From positions 1 through 30,222 of the forward strand of contig CAYXRK010000038.1 in the NCBI GenBank assembly GCA_964467615.1: 30,222 nt of DNA, written 5' to 3'. This stretch comes from CAYXRK01 sp964467615 (lineage in GTDB: Bacteria; Hydrogenedentota; Hydrogenedentia; Hydrogenedentales; GCA-2746185). Position 1 is the stretch's first letter, and each line of letters opens with the position of its first letter. Shown in pieces: positions 16,462-23,680 of this stretch. Made by a program: the position numbers and the translations under genes. The notes beneath the pieces were generated by a model. It did no database searches. It was not told the DNA's origin and saw only the letters and a list, made by a program, of their open reading frames with translations.

Positions 16462-16797
16462 TCACGCCACATAGATAACTCGCGCGGAGTCGAGCACGTG
16501 CTTGCGGCGGATATAGTTCTCGCTGGCTTCGACACTTCTCTTGTCGACAACTTCGGCTTTTCTGTCGAGCAGCTCGGTAAGCTCGTCTTCGAGGTCCGTG
16601 AGCTTGCTCATCCATGGATCGAGATCACCGTTTTCGAATACCGCAAGAAAGTCTATATCGCTGTCAGGGCGAAAGTCGTCGCGCAGGACGGAACCAAAGA
16701 CGGAGAGTTCGGTCACACCGTATTTCTTGCACAGCACGGAGATATCGCCCAGGGGGAGAGGCAGGGCGGGGTGTTCGAGAGTGCCAGGCGCGGACAT
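16462..16797 (-). CDS. MNT-type nucleotidyltransferase (MntA-like antitoxin), without HEPN partner
   Basis: 111 residues from ATG 16797. The minimal nucleotidyltransferase signature GS-x10-DxD is present exactly (GSVLRDDFRPDSDIDFL), followed by a third acidic strand region (KAEVVD). In HEPN/MNT modules this enzyme AMPylates and thereby inactivates a HEPN RNase toxin. A HEPN gene normally adjoins it, but here the downstream side holds only the terminator of the opposing small gene, and the upstream side is the end of a secreted-protein gene. It is therefore solitary. The frame extends to 16839, but the added residues have no family character. Confidence 0.8.
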   Translation of the reverse strand: MSAPGTLEHPALPLPLGDISVLCKKYGVTELSVFGSVLRDDFRPDSDIDFLAVFENGDLDPWMSKLTDLEDELTELLDRKAEVVDKRSVEASENYIRRKHVLDSARVIYVA

Positions 16798-16845
16798 GGG
16801 CCCAATTATACGCGCGCTCTTGGCGAGGCGCATGCCCACGGGCGA

Positions 16846-16862
16846 GCCGGCTGGAAGCCGGC
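16846..16862. repeat. short intergenic hairpin, third type
   Basis: GCCGGCT at 16846-16852 pairs with AGCCGGC at 16856-16862 around GGA, followed by GGTACGA. It lies between the solitary MNT gene and the stop of the secreted propeller-like gene. It has the same general design as the other intergenic hairpins in the window but a different sequence. Confidence 0.5.
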
Positions 16863-16872
16863 GGTACGAGCT

Positions 16873-18273
16873 CTATTTCGTCCGCCAAATCTCCAACCCG
16901 TCGAGGGGGTTTGTGAAGCCGAGGTAGAGGTGGCCGGAGGCGGAGTTCATGGTGCGCAGGCCGAAGTTGTTGTGGTTGCCGAGGCCGCGGGTGAAAACGG
17001 GGGCCCAGTGGACGCCGTCGAGCGAGCGGTAGAGGTCCGCGCCGAGGCCGCCGATGTTAGCCAGCGCCGGAGGCACCTCGCGCGCGTCGGCGAAGGGGAT
17101 TCGGCCCGTGATGAGGCCGGGAAGTTGTGGCAGGTTGACGATGGCCCAGGCGATAACGTGCGAGTTGTCGGCGGTCCCCGCGTAAAGCCAGCCGTTGAAT
17201 TCGGCGAGCGACCAAATATAGTGGTTGCGGGGGTCGTCGAAGCCCGGCCCCATGCCGGAGATGCCGTCTTCGCCGATGACTGTTTCCCAGGAGTCGTCGC
17301 GCGCGATGCGAATGAGGTCCGCGCCCTTGCGGCGGTCCTCGAGGAAGTTGACGAACCCTCCGAAGATAAGCGTGCCGAAGTAGAGGCGGTCTTGAAAGAC
17401 CAGCGCGGTCCCCGCGGCTTCGTTGCGGGGGTCGGGCCCGCCGTTGGTAACGACGGGGACCGGATTGTTCATCGCGCCGGAACCGGCGAATTTCCATATC
17501 TCGAAGCCCTCGTGTTTATTTCGCGTTCCGGCGTAGAGCCAGCCGTTGAACGAGCGGAGGGCAATGGTTTCGAGGTTGTTCGGATTGCCGAAACCGTCTT
17601 CGATGACCGGCCAGACGGTATCGCCGTCGGTGGCGAAGATCATTCCTTCGACGGTCCCGAAGTTGTCATCGACGACGTCGATTACGGTAGTGGAAAAGTA
17701 AAGCAGGCCGCCGTGGGCTTCGAGACCGCGAATCGAACCGCGCTTGCCCCACTCGAAAACGCGCTCCCAAGTCCCCGGATCGCCCGTCGCGCTGCGGTAG
17801 AGCGAAGCGTCCAACCCGCACGACCCCGCATATAGGTACAGCACGCCGTCGGATTGGGCCCGATACTCGCGCATGCTCCGAAAGCCGATCGCCTCGAACG
17901 GTACGCCCTCATCGCCGCTGTCGTAGACGCGCTCCCACTCACGCCCGCCAAGTTCTGGGCGGTAGCGTCGGATTTCGGCGGGGCGGATAGGGAGGCTGTC
18001 GACGTCGTTGGTCCGGTTGAGATGGTCTTGGATACCGATGAAATTGTTGCCTGTCCCGGCATAAAGGCGGCCTTCGCTCGCGCCCTCCGGGGTGAAGAAC
18101 GCCATGGACCAAGGGTAATCGTTCGAGTCGGCGGCGTTGTCGACGGGCTCGAAGCCGCTCTCGCTGACTCTGACGAAGTCGGACTCAACAAGACCGCACT
18201 TGCCCAAGAGCGCGCCGCACAGCAAGGGAACAACTGAACACAGAACGACCACACTGATTCGGCTGCGCCGCAT
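16873..18273 (-). CDS. secreted repeat (propeller-like) protein of unknown function
   Basis: 466 residues from ATG 18273, with a clear GGAGGAG 6-8 nt upstream. An N-terminal signal peptide (MRRSRISVVVLCSVVPLLCGALLG) is followed by Cys, but the preceding LGK is not a good lipobox. The mature part repeats short blade-like units: GRLYAGTGNN, VLYLYAGSCG, GLLYFSTTV, GWLYAGTRN, RLYFGTLIF, GWLYAGTAD, HLYLGFTN. They alternate with ADLYRS/EIWK-type strands. This resembles secreted beta-propeller proteins with sequences such as 'LYAGT..GAEIWRS'. Binding or scaffolding outside the cell is likely; no catalytic site is seen. The frame is open to 18513, but that segment is Arg-rich and non-coding in style. 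Confidence 0.8.
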   Translation of the reverse strand: MRRSRISVVVLCSVVPLLCGALLGKCGLVESDFVRVSESGFEPVDNAADSNDYPWSMAFFTPEGASEGRLYAGTGNNFIGIQDHLNRTNDVDSLPIRPAEIRRYRPELGGREWERVYDSGDEGVPFEAIGFRSMREYRAQSDGVLYLYAGSCGLDASLYRSATGDPGTWERVFEWGKRGSIRGLEAHGGLLYFSTTVIDVVDDNFGTVEGMIFATDGDTVWPVIEDGFGNPNNLETIALRSFNGWLYAGTRNKHEGFEIWKFAGSGAMNNPVPVVTNGGPDPRNEAAGTALVFQDRLYFGTLIFGGFVNFLEDRRKGADLIRIARDDSWETVIGEDGISGMGPGFDDPRNHYIWSLAEFNGWLYAGTADNSHVIAWAIVNLPQLPGLITGRIPFADAREVPPALANIGGLGADLYRSLDGVHWAPVFTRGLGNHNNFGLRTMNSASGHLYLGFTNPLDGLEIWRTK

Positions 18274-18376
18274 TACACTCCTCCGTACATTGTATTCGGA
18301 CAGCATACCCGCGCGGCGAAACAATACACACCTCTGCCCGACGATGTGATTCCGCGACTCGTCCGACAGATCCGGC

Positions 18377-18997
18377 TTACAACCGAAATTCCATGCGGCG
18401 GTGATGGGGGACCCGCGCCGTCGAGTTCTCCAACGTCGATTTGAGTTCGCGCGTGACCGTGAACCCGATTCGTTCGTAGAGGGCCTGCGCGCGCGGGTTC
18501 TCGACGGACACATCGAGCGCGGCGAGCGTGCGGCTTTTGGCGCGGCCCAATTCGATCAGGTAGTCAACCAATTTTCGGCCTATTCCGTGGCCGCGCAATT
18601 CGGGTGAGACGCCAAGTTGGGTGATGTAGTGCATATCGCCCTTCGGGGCCTGGACGACGCGCTCGACTTGAAGTCCGCGGCGCGAGACCAGAACACCGCT
18701 TACGAGGCCGTACCATCCGAAGATTTGGCGAAGCGCGGTGAACATAAACGACTGGGCTTCTCGCCCTGAATACGCTGCGCCCGCGCCAACTACCTGGCCG
18801 TCCAGTTCGACGACGACGTGATTGCGGTAGCCGAATTCGCCGTTCGGATGCTCGAGCGCGCGGCGCAGGTATCCCGTTGCTGCGAGGCGGGTCTCGTGGG
18901 AGAAGACGTAGTCGAAAGCGGCTGGGCCGGAACTGTAGATGAGCGGCACGGCGGCCTCGGCGTCTTCGGGGCGGGCGGGGCGAATTTGAATGTCCAT
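18377..18997 (-). CDS. GNAT family N-acetyltransferase
   Basis: 206 residues from ATG 18997 (MDIQIRPARPEDAEAAVPLI, the usual GNAT beginning). The acetyl-CoA-binding motif A is visible as LGVSPELRGHGIGRKLVDYLIELG, followed by motif B LDVSVENPRAQALYERIGF. It transfers an acetyl group to an unknown amine. An upstream ATG at 19108 adds a basic, unrelated extension. It is divergent from sulfatase 1. Confidence 0.88.
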   Translation of the reverse strand: MDIQIRPARPEDAEAAVPLIYSSGPAAFDYVFSHETRLAATGYLRRALEHPNGEFGYRNHVVVELDGQVVGAGAAYSGREAQSFMFTALRQIFGWYGLVSGVLVSRRGLQVERVVQAPKGDMHYITQLGVSPELRGHGIGRKLVDYLIELGRAKSRTLAALDVSVENPRAQALYERIGFTVTRELKSTLENSTARVPHHRRMEFRL

Positions 18998-19128
18998 GGG
19001 TCCGGCTTCCAGTGGGGCGATAGTATCGAAGAGCGAGGAGCGCCGCCAAAAACCGCGCTTGACTCGTTTAATCTTGGTCTGGAAGCAGGTACAGTTAGCC
19101 GAGAACACACGAGGAATGGAACGAATCG

Positions 19129-20541
19129 GTGATCACGCGGCGGCAGTTTCTAGGTTCGGCAGTTGCGGCATGCGCGGCGGCGGGGTGCGCGCATACGCCG
19201 CGACGATCACGAGACGCGCGGCGGCCGAATTTCCTCGTGTTGGTGACGGACGACCAACGCTGGGACACGTTGGGTTGTGCCGGTAATTCGATCATCGAGA
19301 CGACGACGATTGATGGTATCGCGGCGCGAGGCACCCGATTCCAAAACGCGTTTGTGACGACCGCAATCTGTTGCGCGAGCCGGGCGAGCATTCTCACGGG
19401 GATGTACACACGGACCCACGGCATCGACGATTTCTCGACACCGCTCCCCGGCCCGCTCGCCGAACAAACCTACACGGCGCTGCTTCGCCGCTCGGGATAT
19501 CGCACCGGTTTTATCGGGAAATGGGGCCTTGGGGGCGAATTGCCCACGAATGGGTTCGATTACTTTCGCGGGTTTACCGGTCAGGGAAAATACTTCCCAG
19601 AACCAAACGACGTGGGCCGCCACCTTACGCTGACGATGGGCGACCAGGCGCTCGATTTCATCGATGAATGCGCGGCGGACACGCCATTTTGCCTATCAGT
19701 CAGCTTCAAGGCGCCGCACGTACAAGATGACGATCCGCGTCAATTTCTATACGACCCCGCGCTGAAGGACCTCTACGCGGGAATTCGGATTCCGCGTGCG
19801 CCGGCATCCCGCGCGGAGGACTTCGCCGCGCTGCCTGAGTTTGTGCGCGAATCCGAAGGTCGCGTGCGATGGCACAAGCAGTTCGCAACGGACGCTATGC
19901 ACGAAAAATCGGTGCGCTCGTACTATCGCCTAATCACCGGCCTAGACCGGACCGTCGCGCGTATCGTTGACGCCTTGGAACGCGCCGGGCTGGCGGACAA
20001 CACCGTGATACTGTTCACGTCGGACAACGGAATGTTTCTCGGCGAGCACGGCATGGCGGGGAAATGGCTCATGTACGAGGAATCGATCCGCGTGCCGATG
20101 ATCATCTGCGACCCGAGAACGCGGCCCAGCCGCCGAGTGCGCGACGAAATGGTGCTCAACATCGATCTCGCGCCGACGATTCTGAAATTGGCGGAGATAC
20201 CTGCGCCGCGAAACATGCAGGGCCGATCGATGACCACCTTGCTGCGCGAACGCCGCCCGAAATGGCGCAAAGAATGGTTCTATGAACATCACTTCGCAAA
20301 CGAAGGTAATCCATATATCCCCGCGTGCGAGGGCGTCCGCCGCGAGCGATTCAAGTACACACGGTATGTGGACAGAGGACCGGAGGTGGAGTTCCTCTAT
20401 GATCTGCGGCGCGACCCGCACGAACTCCATGGCGGAGTGAAACGCAATCGCGTTGAACTTCGCGAGCGATGGCAGGTGTGGCGAGATTCGCTACGGCGAT
20501 GGGACGAACCTGCGGCGGTTACGTGGACGGAACCGGCGTAA
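19129..20541 (+). CDS. secreted sulfatase (type I, formylglycine-dependent)
   Basis: 470 residues from GTG 19129. The N-terminus MITRRQFLGSAVAACAAAGC combines a twin-arginine motif with a lipobox-like AAGC (Cys20), suggesting a Tat-exported lipoprotein. Metal ligands DD are at 41-42 (LVTDDQRWD). The maturation site is Cys81 in CCASRASILTG, a C-x-A-S-R variant of the formylglycine motif. The later SDNGMFLGEHGMAGKW carries the Asp/Asn metal site and conserved Lys. It hydrolyses sulfate esters, probably on polysaccharides. The usual FGE (formylglycine-generating enzyme) gene is not in the window. A polysaccharide ligase gene follows in the same direction after 178 nt. Confidence 0.93.
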   Translation: MITRRQFLGSAVAACAAAGCAHTPRRSRDARRPNFLVLVTDDQRWDTLGCAGNSIIETTTIDGIAARGTRFQNAFVTTAICCASRASILTGMYTRTHGIDDFSTPLPGPLAEQTYTALLRRSGYRTGFIGKWGLGGELPTNGFDYFRGFTGQGKYFPEPNDVGRHLTLTMGDQALDFIDECAADTPFCLSVSFKAPHVQDDDPRQFLYDPALKDLYAGIRIPRAPASRAEDFAALPEFVRESEGRVRWHKQFATDAMHEKSVRSYYRLITGLDRTVARIVDALERAGLADNTVILFTSDNGMFLGEHGMAGKWLMYEESIRVPMIICDPRTRPSRRVRDEMVLNIDLAPTILKLAEIPAPRNMQGRSMTTLLRERRPKWRKEWFYEHHFANEGNPYIPACEGVRRERFKYTRYVDRGPEVEFLYDLRRDPHELHGGVKRNRVELRERWQVWRDSLRRWDEPAAVTWTEPA

Positions 20542-20719
20542 TGGCGATGCTGGATCCTAACGCTGTCCTTGTTCCTATTAGATATTGTCGATTAAACGTT
20601 TTCGTCGGACCTGAACGGAACGTGTTTTCAATCTGTGAGTTCCGACGGATGCTCCGCGTGTTCTGCTTGGTTCCTTCTACCTAGTCCTAAACAGCCCAAA
20701 ATTCTTAACTACATTCGCG

Positions 20720-22807
20720 ATGCAAACCGAACACCGTTCCGATTTTCTCGATCGCGCCGCAATCTTTTTGCTACTCCTCTATGCCGCCGCGTGGCCTTGG
20801 GAAATTTATCAGCGCATGCCGCTGCTCGGCGGAACGCTGACACGCTGGACGGGACTCGCGTTGATGCTCGTCGCGGGTTGCGCGTCCATTCGAGACAAAC
20901 GATGGACTCGCACCGGCCTCGAGTGCCCGGTGGCGCTCTTCGCCGCGGCCATCGCTATTTCCATGATCCTGGCGGAGGATTCGGCCGTCGCGCTTGGACA
21001 CATCCCGACCTACGCGATGTACGCCCTGGTGTTCTTCGCCGTGGCCGCGCTCGCGGCCCGGACAGGCGCTGCGTTCTGGGCGTTGAGCATGTTCACCGCG
21101 TCTTCGGCCGGTGTGGCCGTGCTGATGTATCTGTGCCAGGCCGGTTGGGTCGCGCCCGCAGCGATCGGCAGTACCCGCCATCTGGGTGCGCGCATTTCCG
21201 ACGAACTGCGCGCGGGGGTGTTGATGCGCATGTCGGCAACCGCGCCGGATCTGAATCAAGGCATCGTGTGCGTGATGTTGGCCTTTGCGATTGCGATCGC
21301 CGTGGCCGCCCGATCCGAAGCTCTCAAGGCGCGGGTCCTCAGCGCTGGACTGGCGGCACTGTTGTTCCCGGCGATTTTGATTTCGCTATCACGCAGCACG
21401 ATTCTCGTCGCGGCTGCACTCATGATCTTCTTCGTGCCGCTCTTCGCGCTGAACCACAGGGTGCGATCGACAATCATCTGCGGGGCCGCGGCGCTTCTGA
21501 TCGGAGCGGCGCTCTACGCCAGCCCATACGGCGATGCGCTCGGGCGCCGTGCCGCTCAGGGACTGACAACGTTCGATGCATCGACATCCACGCGCGCCTA
21601 CGGGATCGAGACCGCCCTCGGTCTCGTGCCGAAGTTTTGGCTGCGCGGCGCTGGCCTTGGCGGTTCGGACGCGGCCATCCAGGCGGTCGCCGATCCAGCG
21701 CGCCTGCAAGGCCGAACGCTGCATAGCGTGCCGCTCAAGTACCTCTTGGAATTGGGGATCCTTGGCTTGATCGCCTATCTCTGGTTTTGGTTTGGACTGT
21801 GCCGCGGCCTTTGGCGTGCCACACGGAATAGCCAAGGCACAGAGCAATTCGTAGCGACGGCCGGGCTCGCCGTCACGCTCTCGCTGTTCGCGTTTCTCGC
21901 CGTGCAGCCCTTCACCGAACTATCCTTGTTCCCTTGGTTGTTCGGCGTATTGATCGGTTTCACTTCGATGCGCGGCGCTACCTCGCACCCAATGCTGCCG
22001 CGCAATTTCAGAAACGCCGCCATGCTCGGCGCGGCGGCGGTCACGGCGCTGGTCGTGACGCCGAACCTCTTCGCGTATCAAGGTGCCGTCAACTCCGCGA
22101 CCCAATGCGTTCGGCAAATCGACGAAGCAATTGCACACGAAAATCGCGGCGACTGGGCCGACGCAATCGCCCGATACGAGGCCGCGTCGACGGCCGCCGA
22201 ACGCATCGACATCCGCCATTCGATGCGGCCAGCCTATCGACACGAGGCGATCGCCCTAGCGGATATAGGTTTCGTCGTTCAACAGTTGGGGCTGAACGAA
22301 CGCGTAAGAGACTTGAAAAGTATCGCCAACTATGGGCTGGGCCGCGCCGCGTTGGCCGCAGGTGATCCGCAGCGGGCAATCGCGGCGTTGAAGGACGTAT
22401 CTACAAGCGCGATACCCGAATCGAACTATCTCGCGGGACAATCCTACTGGCTCTCGGGGAAATTCAACGATGCGATTCAAATGTATGAATTGGCGATTAC
22501 GGGGGGCGCGTACCAGTCGCTTCGGATTCAAGCACGCCTCAAAGCGCTCGAAGGAATCGGCGACGGCGACGCGCGCCTAGAATCGGCGTCGCTACTGGCG
22601 AAATTGGGACGCTGGAACGACGCGCTCGCCATTTACCAAAGCGTCTCAAACGAGGATCCGGCAAACGCGGAAGCGTTGTACGGAATGGGAATCAACGCCG
22701 AAATTCAAGGCGATACCAGCGCTGCCAAGCAGTTCTACCAGCGCGCCGTAACGTCCCTGCCCAATCACCGCGCGGCAGCGGAGCGACTCGCAGCGCTGGT
22801 CGAATAG
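20720..22807 (+). CDS. O-antigen ligase/polymerase (Wzy_C) with C-terminal TPR domain
   Basis: 695 residues. About 10-12 membrane segments fill the first 450 residues. A large periplasmic loop (about residues 270-350, with STRAYGIETALGLVPKFWLRGAGLG and LHSVPLKYLLELGILG) carries the Arg/His pattern of Wzy_C/WaaL enzymes. The last 230 residues are soluble helix pairs of TPR type (GDWADAIARYEAAS, GDPQRAIAALKD, GKFNDAIQMYELAI, GRWNDALAIYQSVS, GDTSAAKQFYQRAV). Ligase-TPR fusions are known in PVC bacteria and proteobacteria. It likely transfers or polymerises lipid-linked sugar units in the periplasm, with the TPR tail binding partners. The polymer handled could be that of the Wzz/flippase operon some 15 kb away. 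No strong Shine-Dalgarno precedes ATG 20720. Confidence 0.88.
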   Translation: MQTEHRSDFLDRAAIFLLLLYAAAWPWEIYQRMPLLGGTLTRWTGLALMLVAGCASIRDKRWTRTGLECPVALFAAAIAISMILAEDSAVALGHIPTYAMYALVFFAVAALAARTGAAFWALSMFTASSAGVAVLMYLCQAGWVAPAAIGSTRHLGARISDELRAGVLMRMSATAPDLNQGIVCVMLAFAIAIAVAARSEALKARVLSAGLAALLFPAILISLSRSTILVAAALMIFFVPLFALNHRVRSTIICGAAALLIGAALYASPYGDALGRRAAQGLTTFDASTSTRAYGIETALGLVPKFWLRGAGLGGSDAAIQAVADPARLQGRTLHSVPLKYLLELGILGLIAYLWFWFGLCRGLWRATRNSQGTEQFVATAGLAVTLSLFAFLAVQPFTELSLFPWLFGVLIGFTSMRGATSHPMLPRNFRNAAMLGAAAVTALVVTPNLFAYQGAVNSATQCVRQIDEAIAHENRGDWADAIARYEAASTAAERIDIRHSMRPAYRHEAIALADIGFVVQQLGLNERVRDLKSIANYGLGRAALAAGDPQRAIAALKDVSTSAIPESNYLAGQSYWLSGKFNDAIQMYELAITGGAYQSLRIQARLKALEGIGDGDARLESASLLAKLGRWNDALAIYQSVSNEDPANAEALYGMGINAEIQGDTSAAKQFYQRAVTSLPNHRAAAERLAALVE

Positions 22808-22833
22808 CCCCCCGCTCTGGCAAACTGACACTC

Positions 22834-22849
22834 GCGCGGGAGCGCTTTT
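22834..22849 (+). terminator. weak candidate terminator after the ligase gene
   Basis: GCGC at 22834-22837 pairs with GCGC at 22842-22845 around GGGA, followed by four T's. The stem is short, so termination may be partial. Confidence 0.25.
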
Positions 22850-22854
22850 CCGAT

Positions 22855-22896
22855 CCGTTGACGATGACGTTGACGAAGCCGTTGACCGTGACGAAG
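22855..22896. repeat. imperfect 24-bp tandem repeat
   Basis: CCGTTGACGATGACG begins at 22855 and CCGTTGACCGTGACG at 22879, one unit of 24 bp later. Further TTGACGAAG/TGACGAAG sub-repeats lie inside. It sits about 30 nt upstream of the zinc-ribbon membrane protein gene and could be a regulator-binding region or simple-sequence expansion. Confidence 0.6.
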
Positions 22897-22927
22897 AGGC
22901 CCAAGTTGAACGAGAGGCGGCGGCGGT

Positions 22928-23173
22928 ATGAAACGCGAACATCTGGAAATTTGCTACAACGGCCTACCGCTGAACGTCGGCCCCGTGAGCAAGACACGGC
23001 ACACTCCGACACGCTTCTACACATGCCCCTGGTGCGGCTCGTCACAGACGGTATTCGAGACCTGTCCGTGCGGCGGCGCTGAGGGCTATCACGCGGGCGT
23101 CATCGGCCTTGCGGTAATCGCGGGCATCGGCATTGTCCTGCTCGCCTTGGCCGTGTACTTCGTCATCGGCTGA
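22928..23173 (+). CDS. small zinc-ribbon protein with one C-terminal membrane helix
   Basis: 81 residues from ATG 22928, preceded by GAGAGGCGG. Four Cys form a ribbon: CPWC at 33-36 and CPCG at 46-49 (Cys33, 36, 46 and 48). A hydrophobic helix fills about residues 57-80. The layout (cytoplasmic metal-binding knuckle followed by a tail anchor) suits a membrane-bound assembly or sensing factor. No family name can be given. It is downstream of the ligase gene in the same direction, after a tandem repeat. Confidence 0.7.
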   Translation: MKREHLEICYNGLPLNVGPVSKTRHTPTRFYTCPWCGSSQTVFETCPCGGAEGYHAGVIGLAVIAGIGIVLLALAVYFVIG

Positions 23174-23309
23174 CCGGCGCTACTGACTCCGTAGCACGCC
23201 CTGGACGCACGTCCAATCCCGGCCATAGTCTGAACCCTACCGCGTTCCCGTTTGCGCCGTACACGTCAACGTAGACGGTCGTTTCCGCGCCCGCGTCACT
23301 TGGAACGAC
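23163..23309 (-). pseudogene. possible decayed fragment of a secreted beta-domain
   Basis: The minus frame below a TGA at 23312-23310 encodes a coding-like stretch, VVPSDAGAETTVYVDVYG, then ANGNAVGFRLWPG, ending at TGA 23165-23163. The pattern (VPS...G..TTVYVDV...NAVGF.L) resembles the first strands of cohesin-type or similar secreted beta-sandwich domains. The same frame continues above the stop (STPGVDSLD) to an ATG at about 23376, hinting at a gene broken by a nonsense change. It overlaps the end of the zinc-ribbon gene by 11 nt. The evidence is only by eye. Confidence 0.3.
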
Positions 23310-23395
23310 TCAATCGAGGGAATCGACGCCCGGCGTTGAACTCGCGGCACATTGACGCAATGCACAAAGGCCGGAGCGCATTCTGTATCTACCGA

Positions 23396-23415
23396 ACAAT
23401 GGCCCACAATGGCCT
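23396..23415. repeat. tandem 10-bp direct repeat near the tRNA fragment
   Basis: ACAATGGCC occurs at 23396-23404 and again at 23406-23414, a 10-bp (one helical turn) period. It lies about 100 nt before the tRNA fragment, as integrase arm-binding repeats often do; that role is inference. Confidence 0.45.
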
Positions 23416-23514
23416 ACTTTTGACCACAACACCCACACGGGTTGCAATATGCCGGTCCTTGATATACAATGACTTACGTCGTTAAGACACTGTACTACTT
23501 ATCTATAAATCAGA

Positions 23515-23559
23515 TTTTGGACGAAGAGGGCGGAGGTTCGAATCCTCTCACCCCGGCCA
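23515..23559 (+). other. tRNA 3'-half fragment (candidate integrase attachment site)
   Basis: The sequence reads as the exact 3' half of a tRNA from the anticodon loop on: loop TTTTGGA (anticodon TTG if numbered normally), 3' anticodon stem CGAAG, variable loop AGGGC, T stem GGAGG with loop TTCGAAT and CCTCT, 3' acceptor strand CACCCCG, discriminator G and encoded CCA. No matching 5' half precedes it: neither the CTTCG stem strand nor a CGGGGTG acceptor strand is present. It is therefore not a complete tRNA gene. Loop reading suggests Gln-UUG; the arms also resemble tRNA-Pro. A 45-bp block from anticodon loop to CCA is what a tyrosine integrase leaves at the far end of an inserted island. Confidence 0.7.
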
Positions 23560-23680
23560 TTTTGTATTTCTTTTCGAGCGCTCGGATTCACTTCCGATGT
23601 GCTTAGGGTGGGGCTTGTGTCAGCGCTGAATTCCGATCGATATGCGCGAAGTTCGCTCCATTCTTCATCATCTGGACTCG

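Larger units (their letters stand above)
23174..23680. other. gene-poor 507-nt intergenic stretch
   Basis: No convincing intact gene. From left to right it holds the possible beta-domain remnant, a 10-bp tandem direct repeat (23396-23414), a visibly AT-richer segment (about 23440-23515), the tRNA 3' half (23515-23559) and a T-rich tail, before the end of sulfatase 2. Confidence 0.6.

Noticed and set aside
16319..16615. HEPN toxin partner for the MNT gene on the minus strand
   Set aside because: The 98-codon frame there is Arg-rich, has no HEPN Rx4-6H motif in a helical context, and overlaps the terminator and the MNT gene.
16258..17835. Plus-strand frame of 525 codons
   Set aside because: It runs over the 56-residue gene, its terminator, the MNT gene and the secreted propeller-like gene, all supported independently; its translation is an antisense Val/Glu-rich shadow.
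20635..21726. Plus-strand frame of 363 codons over the ligase gene
   Set aside because: Arg-rich, membrane-poor shadow in another frame of the well-supported O-antigen ligase.
23480..23559. Complete tRNA or tmRNA gene at the 3'-half tRNA sequence
   Set aside because: No 5' acceptor strand, D arm or 5' anticodon-stem strand precedes it. TTTTGGACG recalls tmRNA 3' ends, but the following arm order and the CACCCCG acceptor strand fit a tRNA half, and no tag-encoding region is present.
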